Positions 52,500-63,983 of a stretch of DNA of 64,000 bases are shown here, in pieces (the first letter of the stretch is position 1; the number at the start of each line of letters is the position of its first letter). The notes beneath the pieces are model-generated. The model did not search any database and was not told the origin of the DNA. It saw only the letters and a program-made list of their open reading frames with translations. The stretch comes from Leptasterias polaris (taxonomy: Eukaryota > Echinodermata > Asteroidea > Forcipulatida > Asteriidae): contig JAZGTN010000036.1 of NCBI GenBank assembly GCA_037783415.1, positions 10,001-74,000 of the forward strand. The letters run 5' to 3'. Position numbers and translations under genes: made by a program.

Positions 52500-55017
52500 C
52501 ACTCCATCATAGTCCGGTCGTTCTGTCGGGGAGCAGAGTCGGGGCTTTCCCAGTTCGGCACTAATGGTGTCGGTAGGAGCTGTAATATGACCCTGACATC
52601 CCGGAATCCATGCTTCCCCTTCTTGTTTTGGGAGTCGAGGAAGGCCTCCATCTCGGTGGCGAGAGTGATGGCTTCGGTTAAAAAGTTGTTGCTTTCCTTG
52701 AGAAGATGTGGCGTTGGAGTTGTTCGTCACCCAGGGAGTTACGGAACGCCTCCACCGCCAAGTCCTCCTGTGCCTGGACGGGTAGCTTCTGGTAGCTCTT
52801 GAGCACCAATCGGCGAATGGACTGTCCGAGATCGCTTAGCGACTCCCCCCGACATCTAGTGCGCATCGATAGTTGGGCCCGATGTAACCGGATCTGGGCC
52901 GCTACCCCAAATCATTCCTCGAAATACTCCAAAATGGAAGAGTAACTTTGGCCAATCCTCGCAGGTGCGAAGCTAGAAACATTGCTTTCTCTGCTTCGCT
53001 CCATTGGTTGTCCATGGCGACGCTCTCGAAGTGAATAAGGTAATCTGCCCACGAGGAGACTCCGTGGAATTTATCCGGGAGCATCAATGGTCTGCGGGTC
53101 CCTGCCGAAGCCGTCGGTCTCCCTGATGTGGACGTGCGGTCATCCGGTGGCAGGGTGTTCCCCCCACATCTCTGTGGCACTCCCCCGTTTGTTTGGCCGA
53201 CAGACTTCTTCAAATCCCTTGCCCCCAGGTGAGTTGAGCCCGGTCCTGCCAAATCAAAGTGAACATTCCTTGTACCCTCGGGCGCTACCAAGACAAGTCG
53301 CTCAGGGCGGAGCTGACCTGGCAACTCTCTCTTCGTGGAAGATTTCAGTCCCAGCTGGGACCGGGCGTCTGGCACATGCAGGCGCAGCGAGGGGCTGCTC
53401 CGAAGTGGGATAAGCGACTGGTGCGTGAGAGCACGTCGGACGGGACGGCTCCGAGTGGATCTGTGCGCGCGACAGAGATGCGTATGCAGCGTGGGGCTGC
53501 CCTGAAGTGAAATAAGCCGGTGGTGTGTGAGTGCGTGCCGGACGGGACGGTTCCGAGTGGATCCGTGCGTCCGACGTAGATGTGTACGCAGCGCTGCTCT
53601 GAAGTGAAATAAGTTAGTTAATAAGTTAATGCCTGTCGGATGAGACGGCTCCGAGTGGGCCCAGGCGTACGACGTAAATGTGTGCGCAGCGTGGGGCTGC
53701 TCTGAAGTGCAATAAGTCAGTGGCGTGTGAGTGCGTGCCGGACGGGACAGCTCCGAGTGGGCCCGTGCATCCGCCGTAAATGTGTGTGCAGCGTGTAGCT
53801 GCTCTGAAGTGCAATAAGTCAGTGGTGTGTGAGTGCGTGCCAGACAGGGACGGCTCCGAGTGGATCCATGTGTCCGACGTAAATGTGTGTGCATCGTGGG
53901 GCTGCTCTGAAGTGAAATGTGTCGGTGGTGCATGAATGCTTGTCGGACGGTACGGCTACGAGTGGATCTATGCGTCCGACGTACGTGTGTGCGCAGCATG
54001 GGGCTGCTGTGAATCGGAATGCGTGTCCTGTGCGTAAATGCGTGTCGGACGAGACGGCTCCGAGTGGATCCGTGCGTCCGGCGTGGGTGTGTATGCAGCG
54101 TGAGGCCGCTCTGAAGTGAAGTATTTCAGTGGCGTGTAAATGCGTGTCAGCTCCGAGTGGGCCCGTGCGTCCGACGTAAATGTGTGCGCAGCGTGGGACT
54201 GCTCTGAAGCGAAAAGTGTCGGTGGTGAGTGAATGCTTGTCGGACGGTACGGCTCCGAGTGGGCCTGCACATCCGACGTAGCTGTGTATGCAGCGTGAGG
54301 CTGCTCTGATGTGAAATACTGCATAATATATGACCCCGAGCCGAACCTTACATCCCGGGTACGCTCAGGCACACAGTTGTTCAGTTCCGAGTGGTACTGA
54401 ACACCCGGCGACAGCGCCCTCACGGGACAGCATGACCCTGGACGAGGCCCTACCCCTGGAGAATTTATTTGCGGGTAACATGACGGTTCCGAGTGGTACC
54501 GACGTGGCCCTGTCATGTTCATAGAAAAATGTGTGGGCGTCGAAGTTGTGTCTGAAACCCCCAACCCATCCGTCCTAACCCTTCCATCGTAAGAGCAAGA
54601 CGGCTCCGAATGGGAGCGATGTAGGCCTACCGAATCATTAAATCCAGCGAATAACCCATCATCGTGGGCTTCGCTGTTCTGGCCTGGCTTTCCGGACAAT
54701 TCCCCCTGTCTGCCCAAGCTGGGCTGAGCCCAAGAACCCCCTAGGACCTCGGGTGAAAGCACTTCTGCCCTGTCCTCCTGTTCCCAAAGGTCTCCCCCGG
54801 GGCTTCCCTCAAAGAAAGACAGCAAGTCGTCTACCATAACAAAGATTGGCAGCTTGGGGAGCCAATCTGGCCCTCCCCCAACGCCTGCTGTCCTCTCCCA
54901 GTGGCGAGCCGGATGCCATACTCCCTCACCTCGTGAATCAAGCTTCCCAAAAAGAACATGAAATTTGACCTTTTTCTCTAGCTCCAAAGTGTGCCGCGAC
55001 CGTGGGCTTCTTAACAC
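52500..55017 (-). pseudogene. gag: LTR-retrotransposon Gag gene with internal minisatellite
   Basis: The plausible start is the MVDDLLSFFEGSPGG stretch near 54840 (frame open from 55017). Ser/Pro-rich text with repeated HSEPS motifs follows, then a long tandem peptide region encoded by a 102-bp repeat. The Gag core comes last: FHGVSSWADYLIHFESVAM, WSEAEKAMFLASHLRGLAK and GESLSDLGQSIRRLVLKSY. Three frames are used, so it is broken. At about 52500 it is truncated by the LINE. No Pol is present. It resembles Gag of vertebrate- and invertebrate-type Ty3/gypsy elements. Confidence 0.65.
53390..54330. repeat. 102-bp minisatellite, about 9 copies, in the Gag frame
   Basis: CTCCGAGTGG recurs at 53449, 53551, 53649, 53751, 53854, 53956, 54059, 54151 and 54253. 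Most spacings are 102-103 (one 98, one 92). 102 is 34 codons, and on the minus strand the repeats read as variations of HTHLRRTHGSTRSR and ISLQGSPTLH. The expansion lies upstream of the Gag core. Confidence 0.9.
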
Positions 55018-55431
55018 ACAACTTTGATCGAAACAAGGTGGACTATTTCTCTGGTTTCAGGCTTCCGAGTGGGAGCTCTTTTATTTCTTTGTAAACACGT
55101 AAACACCAAAATACAGAAGAACGATAGGAGGTGCCTCACTAGCGAGCGGGTTTCTCCGATTGGCCCGCAGGGGCCGCCAGCAGTTCTCCGACGGGAGTCG
55201 TGCTGGCGCCCCCTACTGGCCAATCGGTGACCGTTACAGTATTTTTTAATTCGAAGCCTGTTATCATACTGTGGGCTTGTAAAATTATTTAAGGTTGCAG
55301 TTTTACATTGAAAAATAATTATTTTACGATCTTTTCGTGACTCCAAGGAAAGTTTCGTACGCAATGCACACAAGGAAACTTGTTTCGGTCGGCTGTCCCA
55401 TGATGCATCGGTGTGAAAGCTGGGGAAGTTG
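55018..55431. other. Possible 5' region of the Gag element; no gene
   Basis: The GC-rich block at 55140-55245 contains CGATTGGCC and GGCCAATCGG in inverted orientation (about 55156 and 55218). No LTR or primer site could be assigned. Confidence 0.35.
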
Positions 55432-55507
55432 GCGTTCGATTAGCTCATATCAGGGGCTCACCCGGATGAGCACACCGGGGGTCGACCCGGGGAAGCTAGT
55501 CGAACGC
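55432..55507. ncRNA. Candidate structured RNA: long stem with two inner hairpins
   Basis: GCGTTCGATTAGCT (55432-55445) pairs with AGCTAGTCGAACGC (55494-55507) with one mismatch or wobble. Inside, GCTCA/TGAGC closes a CCCGGA loop, and CCGGG/CCCGG closes a second loop around GGTCGA. The layout is a three-way junction. It has some resemblance to tRNA boxes A and B but lacks a normal D or anticodon arm. No known family was recognised. Confidence 0.35.
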
Positions 55508-55687
55508 ACCCATTACTGATTCAAGGTCTTCTTGTAAATTTTGAAGCCCCCCCCCCTCCCCAACATGGAAAGTCAGTTTGCCTGTATATGATATAGGTAA
55601 TGTCTAGGTATAGATCTATAAACATCCAAATAGCATGAAGGGGTATTTCAGCATTTTCAATACTGGGCCCATAATTCCACCCCTTTC

Positions 55688-55882
55688 CAAGATATGTTAT
55701 CTTCGATTTCCGTATTTCCCAGAAATGTTATCATTGAATTCCGTATTTCCAAGATATGCTATCATTGAATTCCGTATTTCCAAGATACCTTATCCTCGAT
55801 TTCAATATTTCAAAGATACGTTATAATTGATTTCTGTATTTCTTAGATTTGTTATCATTGAATTCTGTATTTCTTACAAATA
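55688..55882. repeat. Degenerate repeat, unit about 34 bp, about 6 copies
   Basis: Blocks of TTATCATTGAATTCCGTATT followed by TCCAAGATATG recur about six times with substitutions and small indels. Confidence 0.75.
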
Positions 55883-56369
55883 TAACTCTGAAAACCGTAA
55901 TAACTAGGACATGATTCTGTGTTTCAATGATAAATTATCTCGGTAACGCAGTAATATCATGGTCATATACGCTTCCGTAACTTTGTAAGCATGCAGTGAC
56001 CTGTTTGTTTATTTGGTTGAACTTTAAGGGGGTATCTCCATGTATTACACGTTACTAGAAACGGACTGTTGAAAATTGTCATGTAGTGTAAGCGTGTGCG
56101 TTTTTATGGTGTCCACTAAAGTTGTAAAAACTATAAAAATCATGCTAGAATTAGCTTTATTTAGTCAGAAGGGTCTATATCTAAAAACTGAGCCAAGATG
56201 TCGGAGTGTAAGTATATTGTGATGGTAGTCATTTCACGTTAAAATTACATTAAATATCCAACAGTTTTAAATTTGTTTGTCATCTTCTTCAATGAAAACC
56301 CTTGATAATTACAATTGTGCTATCATGTTATGAAGCCACGGTACCAGACTTGATACCTTTGGCCAACCT

Positions 56370-57010
56370 TTGGCCAAAGACATTTTATTCAAACAAACAA
56401 ATTAAGAATGACAGTGGCTGTCAACATTGGCCCAACGTTGGGCAAATGTCTAGCCAATGTATGTTACAAAATTCTACCACTGTTTGGCCGACACAATTGA
56501 ACATAAGGACAACGTTGATCCTAACTTTCTGCTGACAGAACAGTTTCATTGGGCCAACAATGGCTGTCAACATTGGCCCAACTTACCTTTGCTCATTGGA
56601 GTTACCGTTGCATGGGCCAATGTTAATATTGCCCCAACTTTGACCCAACGTAAAAGCATTGGCCAACTTCAATCTTCAATGGAATAATCCCTATGCAGCA
56701 CCAATGAGGCTATACTGGGATGTGGTGCAGTGCGGCGTCACAGCCAAAAAGTGCAGGTGAAGAAGAAAAGTGAGAAACGAAGAGCACAAAGTTGGCAAAA
56801 TCCAACGAAAAAACTGAGGGTGCATTAAAAACTTTCCTTGAAGAATTAGAGCAATCTGGCACCGACTGGTAGCCTCATCCCTTTGATGGCAGTCAGGGCA
56901 GCTTCCTGGAAGGCGATGGATGATGTAGCGAAAACAGCAGCTGTGGGCAATTGGTTCCAACGTAGTACCAACGAACTGTTTACATTGGGCCAATGTTGCT
57001 TACCAATATA
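56370..57010. repeat. Cluster of TTGGCCCAAC-type palindromic motifs
   Basis: Variants of CATTGGCCCAAC, AACGTTGGGC and TTGGCCAA occur at least ten times over 640 bases, in both orientations and irregularly spaced. No frame with a known family is seen. Confidence 0.55.
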
Positions 57011-58175
57011 GGCCCATTTATAATTGTACTTTTGCTCATCGGCGATATGTTGGGACACAACCATAAAACCACAAATTGTTTTCAAACCTGGCTTATTTTA
57101 GAACCCTTTTGTATCTACTATTGACGTTAAGGGAATTGTTAAAAATGCAAACAAGCAAATATATAAAGCCTGATGGGCCCAATTTCATTTGCTTACGCAG
57201 ACTAGAGTTTGCTTAATATCTTTCTGCTTAGCAAAAATATGCAGTCACAATTGGAACATTTGTGACATGGTATTTGGACTGATAACCTTTTAAAAAGCAA
57301 AATTGTTTGTGCCTAAGCAGCTCTATAAATTTCGACTCAGTTTTATGTGTTTGCTTGTTTCCATTTATGTGTTGGAGATTTGCTGGAGAGAATGGGTAAT
57401 TACTAGAGGTTTGGTTTCTGTTTTTGAGCTTGCACTTAATAATTTTAGAATATTGAACGAAATTTTGATCCTTTAAGTAGATTTTTATTTGCATTTATTA
57501 ATGCAATTTCCTTTATCGTGCAATCATGTGGTAGAAAACACTCTACACTTTTATAAATCACATTGATCAAGTAAAATTTATTATTCAATGTTGTTTTCCT
57601 TCGATAAAAACAAGATTCATTAAAACCTTTGAAAATTAAAAGTTGTTATTGTTTAGCCTTGTATTGGCAAATTTTGAAGACGTTCGACAGAGTTAATAAA
57701 CAAATTTAAATACATATTACTGCCTGCATTGTAAATGATTTTACCCAATGTAGATTCATTTGGGAAGTGAGTACAATTTGATGGGGAAAATAAATGACCA
57801 ACTTTTAAAATACTTGTTATTCTTTATTTGGTACAGATTGGCAACCAATGACGATATATTGGAGAAAAAAATTATAACCAATACCTTTGTAATTATTAAC
57901 CAATAGCTGGTATTATTATCCCATTTATATGAATAATTAAATACCAAGTTCCTGGTAATGTTTTCCCTTTTATTGGTACTATTTGGGGTAAAGTTTCCCA
58001 TCCAATGGGTAAAAAATAGGACCAATTCTTGGTTGCAATCTTTTACTATTTGTTGGTGAACTACAAAGACCAAATGTTGGTTTAATCAAATATTACCCAA
58101 CAAGTTTCAAACACAAACATAACCAACTAATGGTTGACCAAAAAAGAAAACCCAACAAAAGAGCAAAGTAGTTTG
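57011..58175. other. No gene seen; AT-rich
   Basis: From about 57830 TTGG/CCAA-rich motifs (ATTGGTA, AACCAA) recur loosely and grade into the 26-bp repeat that follows. There is no coding or RNA gene signal. Confidence 0.45.
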
Positions 58176-58405
58176 GACCAACTAAAGAGCAAACATCTTT
58201 TGGAGAAAACATATTTTGACCAATAAATTAGCAAAAATGTATTGACCAACTAAAGAGCAAAAATACTTTGACCAACAAATGAGCACAAATATAATGACCA
58301 ACTAAAGAGCAAATATGCTTTGACCAAGAAAAGGGTAAAAATATGCTAACCAACAAAAGAGCATAACTATTTTGACCAACAAATAAGGAAGAATATGTTC
58401 GACCC
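58176..58405. repeat. 26-bp tandem repeat, about 9 copies
   Basis: The unit is approximately GACCAACAAAAGAGCAAAAA plus TATTTT. Copies vary at several positions and the last ones degenerate. Confidence 0.8.
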
Positions 58406-59430
58406 GAGGCAACCTTTGATCAATCACCCAGGGTCACACTTAATTTAGTTTTTACTTATTATTACTTAGTTGTAAACGTGATTTAATTTACAACAAAAGT
58501 AGCACAGTCTGTGACCTTCTATATATCAGTGACCCTTGACCTGAGGAGGCATTTGAATATTTAGCCAGGGTCACATCTAGTTCAGTTTTTCACTTTATGA
58601 CTTAAAGTAAGAATGACATAAAATAATAGTTTAGTAACAACAAAAGTAGCAGGGTCTTTGACCTTTTATGTATCAATTATCCTGAACCTGAAAAGGCGTT
58701 TGACCCTTTAGCCACAGTCACACCTAGTTCAGTTTTCACTTTAAGGCCTAATTTAAGTTACGACAAAAGTAGAACTTGACCTTTCATGGGTCAATGACCC
58801 TTGAGCTGAGGAGGCATTTGACCCCTAAGCCGGGGTCACACCTAGTTTAGGTTTTTACTTTAAAACATAAACTGTGGTTTGAGTGACAAAAAAAAAGCAG
58901 GGAATTTGACCTTTCATTGGTCAGTGACCCTCGACTTTAGGCAAACTTTGACCAATCAGCTAGGGTCACACTTAATTTAGTTTTTAATTTAAGACCTAAA
59001 CTGTGATTAATGTTGCAATGAAAGTAGCAAGGAAGTTGACCTTTCATGGGTCAAAGACCCTCGACCTGAGGCAACTTTTGACCCATCAGCCAATGTCACA
59101 CTTACATGAGTTATTACTGCAAGACCTAAACTGTGATTTAAGTAAGATACAACGAAAGTAGTAGGGAACTTGACCTTTCATGGATCAATGATCCTTCACC
59201 TGAGGAGGCTTTGACCTTTTACCAGGGTCACAACTAGTTTAGTTTTCACTTTATGACCTAAACTGTGATTTGAGTAACAAAAAAGTTGGCAGGGAACTTG
59301 ACTTTTCATGGGTCAATGACCCTCGACCTGAGGCAATCTTTGACCCATCAGCCAGGGTCACACTTCATTTAGTTTTTACTTTTAGATCTAAACTTTAGTT
59401 TTCACTTTTAGATCTAAACTGTGATTTAAG
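58406..59430. repeat. Satellite with unit about 130 bp, first block
   Basis: CAGGGTCACAC-like boxes recur at about 130-bp steps (near 58430, 58567, 58705, 58832, 58964, 59094, 59225, 59355). Each unit also has AAACTGTGATTTAAGT, ACAAAAGTAGCAGGGA-CTTGACC, a GGGTCAATGACCC palindrome and CTGAGGCAACCTTTGACC. Units differ by 10-20%. The array resumes at 61877 beyond an insertion. Confidence 0.88.
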
Positions 59431-61876
59431 TGTCAGTTTGTTACCTCTATTAATTAGAGCCTGCGATCGGTTCGTTGTTAATTAAATGGAAACTTGCTCT
59501 TTGATAAAACACAACGGACAGCAGTATGTTTGATTCTTTCCAATCAGGGTAAAGTTATTATTGACTCAACCAAATCAATAAAACAACAATTACAACAGAA
59601 GTATTAGCAATGAGAATTCAGAAATGTCGTTCAATGGTAGTACAACGATTTCATTACAGATAACTTCAAGTGCAGATACTGAATATGTTCAATTCACTCT
59701 TATGTATGATAAGATAACAATAGTTTATGTCAGGGGGTAATTCACACGCTCACAGCAGGAGCAAACGCTCAAATCAGTAAAACGAAAAGAACATGTGGTA
59801 GTGAAAGAAAACTGATATACTCTGTAATCAAAACGTTGACTGAAAGCTCATCGGACAATCAGGAAATTCAATAACTGGAATTCAGTCAAAGGTTACAACA
59901 AATCTTGCAGTTCTTAAATGGTCATGGGTAATACAATCAACAATGCAATAATAATAAGATGACCTTGATAACAAAAATATCAATTCAAAAGAATATCAAT
60001 ATAATGACATAAATCTTAGCTAGTTTGCGCTTCAACTGGACTTGGAAGAACGGAATCTTTCGACGAGACGGGTGAGCTCCGAGTCCTCAACGACGAACAA
60101 CCAGTTCCAAGAAGAGGCAGACCAGAAAGGGGGTGAGAGCGGGACAAGGTGAAAAGTTGAACCGGGTCAACTTCCCAAGCGAGGCCTGTGGACTATGCGT
60201 CTGTATCACAGAGCACGAGGTAAAAAGGATGCAAAAGAGATTTAGGAACTATACTTAGGGAAGCAACACTGTTCCTAAAAGGCAGCTACGCAAAGTGCAA
60301 AAGTTCTTAGCACTTTCGAGAAATCCTCCTTGCATCGAGGCCGTTTTCGCTCTCTTAAAATGATCATTACTTATCAAGACTAACTCAACTATGGTGCAAC
60401 TTGTAAAAATATAACTTATAAGGAACATAATTTTATATAACATACTATAAAAGTGCAGTAACACTCGTTCAATGAATTTTGATAGCTTCCCTGAACTTAA
60501 ATCACTAGAGAAATACTAGCATCGATAATAAATCGTCTGTGCGTAGAACACATATAGTGGTCAACCTGGATCAAATGTCACAACTGTTTACGTGCTTAAC
60601 AGCAAACAGTCGTATAGTCTACTTAAATTGAAAGGAATGTGCTTGAACATCTTAGTGTGGAAAGGAGGTTATCTAAGGACAAGGCTTGTCCAGTACGACT
60701 TTGAGTTACGTATTGCTTAGCGTAAATGTAGGAACATAATAACAGCAAAGTATATCATAACTATTTATCAGAATGGCTCGATCATCTAAATCAGATGTGA
60801 AACTATCAATTCATGGTATACTATAACCGGTGTTTCAATAAACCAAATGGATCTATCGAACAGTAAAACGTCTCGAACGGCAAAACTAACATGAGTGTAA
60901 ATTCAAACTGCTATTAACAATAAATGTAAAATACAACTAAATCATAGCTACGCAACACAAGTTAAAAGGAATATAGCGGTAAAATAGACGGACTCCTAAA
61001 GCTCTTCCGTACACATGATAAACAATAAAGATGATTATACAATAAAATACTCAGTCAATTTGTACATCTTAATACACGGTTAACAGCATTGCTCAACAAT
61101 CTACATGTGGTTGTCTGGAACTCATATTGGACTGTGCCATCCATCTTGAGTTAGACTCCAACCACCTTGTTAAACAAATCATCCAAAAGTCAATTCACAA
61201 GGGATAATTTTATACATAGGAAAGTAGAACAATTAAACGAAGCTTACCTGTATCACAGAGCACGAGGTAAAAAGGATGCAAAAGAGATTTAGGAACTATA
61301 CTTAGGGAAGCAACACTGTTCCTAAAAGGCAGCTACGCAAAGTGCAAAAGCTCTTAGCACTTTCGAGAAATCCTCCTTGCATCGAGGCCGTTTTCGCTCT
61401 GCTTGTCCAGGGTATAACAGGGTAGGGTATACCCTGCCGGCCACGCACTCGGACAGGAAGGTTAGAGTATGATTGGTCGAAAATATTAAAACAAAGATGT
61501 CCTGATTGGACTTGGCCAATCAGAAAGGGATTTTGGCCTAAAATTCTTAAGACTCGTGTGGTCAGCAAAAGACAACCAAATTTGGGCAAACTATTTCTTA
61601 AGACAAAGAAACTACTGAGCTTGCGAAAGACTATGCAACAGCCTTACATAATGTCTCGGAGGGGGGCAATTCCGGACATGGCAATTAATGTGCTGTGGTC
61701 AGGAGAAACCATGGGAACAGTAACTCTAGGACGTGGTTTAACAATCGTTTGTTTTACGACTGATAAGAAGAAGTCTACCACTCACACAGGTGGTGTTTGT
61801 CTAAATAATGAATCTTCGTCGGACTAGTTTAAAAGAGTTATAATAATATTAATATGAAATTTTACAGAGTCCGACA
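59431..61876. mobile_element. 2.4-kb TG..CA insertion in the satellite, TAAG target duplication
   Basis: It starts TGTCAGTTTGTTACC and ends GAGTCCGACA. TAAG flanks both sides, and the satellite unit is continuous if one TAAG and the insert are removed. TG..CA ends with a 4-bp duplication fit an LTR or LTR-like element. No Gag or Pol frame is present, and separate terminal LTRs were not seen. It may be a long solo LTR or a non-autonomous element. Inside, a 153-155 bp direct repeat lies at 60202-60356 and 61250-61402, 1048 bp apart, with at least one difference. Confidence 0.6.
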
Positions 61877-62100
61877 TAAGTTACAACAACCCTTTCATGG
61901 GTCAATGATCCTTGACCTGAGGAGGCATTTGACCCCTTAGCCAGGGTCACACCTGGTGTAGTTTTCACTTTATGACATAAACTGTGAATTGAGATACAAC
62001 AAAAGTAGCAGGGATCTTAACTTTTCATGGGTTAATGACCCTCGACCTGAGGCAACCTTTGACCCATCAGCCAGGGTCACACCTAGTTTATTTTTTTCTT
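61877..62100. repeat. Satellite with unit about 130 bp, second block
   Basis: About 1.7 units resume within the unit exactly where the first block stops (after TTTAAG, before TTACAACA). This shows that 59431-61876 was inserted into the array. Confidence 0.85.
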
Positions 62101-63093
62101 TCTTTTCAACAAATGATTATGGTATTTTATCGGAAGCCAGTGTAATTCATGCAAAATAGGAGAGATGTGGTCACGCTTTTGAAATTGGACCTTTAACCTT
62201 TGACCAGGGTTATACCTTCAATTGGTTGCGAAGTTTCTGAGGAAAGTAGCAGTGACCGTGTGCAATTAAGCTTTTTAGAGTTTCCTTAGTGACATTCAAA
62301 TGGTCTATAGCCAACATGAAAAATTGAAAAGAGTAGAATGTTAGAAAACTCATTCTGGTTGGCGCAATACTAGTATTTTTGAATGATTGTTAGATTTTAC
62401 ATACTCGCTGAGGGGGCTCTTCCACATGATGGTCCTGTGATTATTTGAAATAAAAAAATAGTGTCAAAATTGAAAAGAAAAGAATACACTACATTTCGTT
62501 AATTACCACTGTATGCGAATGTGCCTCTCAAAAACCCATTGACATCTGACGGTGCCCGTCAGCACTTAATTGGTTTTTGTGTGGCACACATCGTATCCTA
62601 CATTACATTTTGGATTCACAAAGTTCACAGAGGCCCCCAAACGCTGGCGCTAGAATTTACCTTTTTTTGGAAACTATCAATTTGTTGATTGAAATTTTTG
62701 AAACTGTGCAACACTCACTGAGAGTCCAAAGAACACATATAGCCCAATTTCGGCGAGATCTGGCCGCAAACAAGAACAACAGGTGCATGCCAAGGGGCGA
62801 CGGCAAAAAACCGAATAGGACTTTGTACACAGGTCAAAATGTTTTAATGGTAAGTAGGTTTAGTTTAGGGCCACTTTGGATCGTGTGGTGGGACTGTTGT
62901 AAAACGTTTGTACTGTGAGTGTGATACCTATTGTTCAATTCAATCGTTGACACATTGACATGATTTGGCTAGTCAAGTTCCCCATTCTAGCAAATAATTC
63001 TCTGTCATGAACATTACATCAGGCTTAAGTTGGGTCTACAGTCTAACCCTATAAAATCTGCACTGAAAATGAACGAGTCGGTGAATAGTCAGA
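62101..63093. other. No gene supported
   Basis: A 113-codon plus-strand frame at 62577-62918 has no recognisable motif and I do not call it. The rest is unremarkable AT-rich DNA. Confidence 0.4.
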
Positions 63094-63105
63094 CAATAAG
63101 TATTG

Positions 63106-63146
<41 letters not shown>

Positions 63147-63461
63147 GTTGGCAAAGACAACAAATTTTGAACTTTCCCTGTAAGTCTTATCACACCTCTA
63201 TCTAGAGTGTGAAAGTTTATGCATGCACACTTGTGATGTCATCTGATCTAATTTCCCAAAATGATGTTGGGGCGATGCGTGCTGGATTAGTCAATCTACC
63301 ACACTGTGTATCATGACCATTTAACCAATCCCAAATGGTATTTGCTTACGAGTATGTAATATGCCCAAAAAGTGAATGCACCCATGAGCTGGACCAGGAC
63401 ATATTACAAGGTAAATGAGACTTTTCATAGAACTGTAATTACTTTTGTATTTACATTGCAG

Positions 63462-63540
63462 AAGAAAAGAAAAACTTGGCATTCATGCTGCTATACCAGT
63501 GATCCTACGAGGGCGAAGTAAGGGGAAGGGCGATGTACAG
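63462..63540 (+). pseudogene. Decayed exon of the SAM-gene family (copy 1)
   Basis: After TTTACATTGCAG the sequence reads EEKKNLA in the phase of exon 7 of the minus-strand gene (5639-5757). One frame over it reads IPVILRGRSKGKGDV, where exon 7 has LPLLFTGRRKGKGGR. A one-base frameshift separates the two parts and there is no clear donor. It is therefore a second, plus-strand, broken member of the same family. Confidence 0.55.
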
Positions 63541-63553
63541 TCAATAAGTATTG

Positions 63554-63589
<36 letters not shown>

Positions 63590-63903
63590 GTTGGCAAAGA
63601 CAACAAATTTTGAACTTTCCCTGTAAGTCTTATCACACCTCTATCTAGAGTGTGAAAGTTTATGCATGCACACTTGTGATGTCATCTGATCTAATTTCCC
63701 AAAATGATGTTGGGGCGATGCGTGCTGGATTAGTCAATCTACCACACTGTGTATCATGACCATTTAACCAATCCCAAATGGTATTTGCTTACGAGTATGT
63801 AATATGCCCAAAAAGTGAATGCACCCATGAGCTGGACCAGGACATATTACAAGGTAAATGAGACTTTTCATAGAACTGTAATTACTTTTGTATTTACATT
63901 GCA

Positions 63904-63983
63904 GAAAAAAAGAAAACTTGGCATTCATGCTGCTATACCAGTGATCCTACGAGGGCGAAGTAAGGGGAAGGGCGATGTACAGT
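63904..63983 (+). pseudogene. Decayed exon of the SAM-gene family (copy 2)
   Basis: This is the duplicate of 63462-63540 in the second 448-bp unit, with the same acceptor and the same frame break. It differs slightly in the A-rich start (GAAAAAAAGAAAAC). Confidence 0.5.

Noticed and set aside
52902..53999. A separate His/Arg-rich protein
   Set aside because: The repeat text is an internal minisatellite of a Gag gene. Only the last 80 residues are the Gag core.
55432..55507. A tRNA gene
   Set aside because: Box A and box B resemblances are imperfect, and there is no D or anticodon arm of normal size.
55432..55507. A hammerhead ribozyme
   Set aside because: The conserved core (CUGAUGA and GAAA at the right places) is not present on either strand.
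62577..62918. 113-codon plus-strand frame
   Set aside because: No family motif, no splice or promoter support, and ordinary composition for non-coding DNA here.
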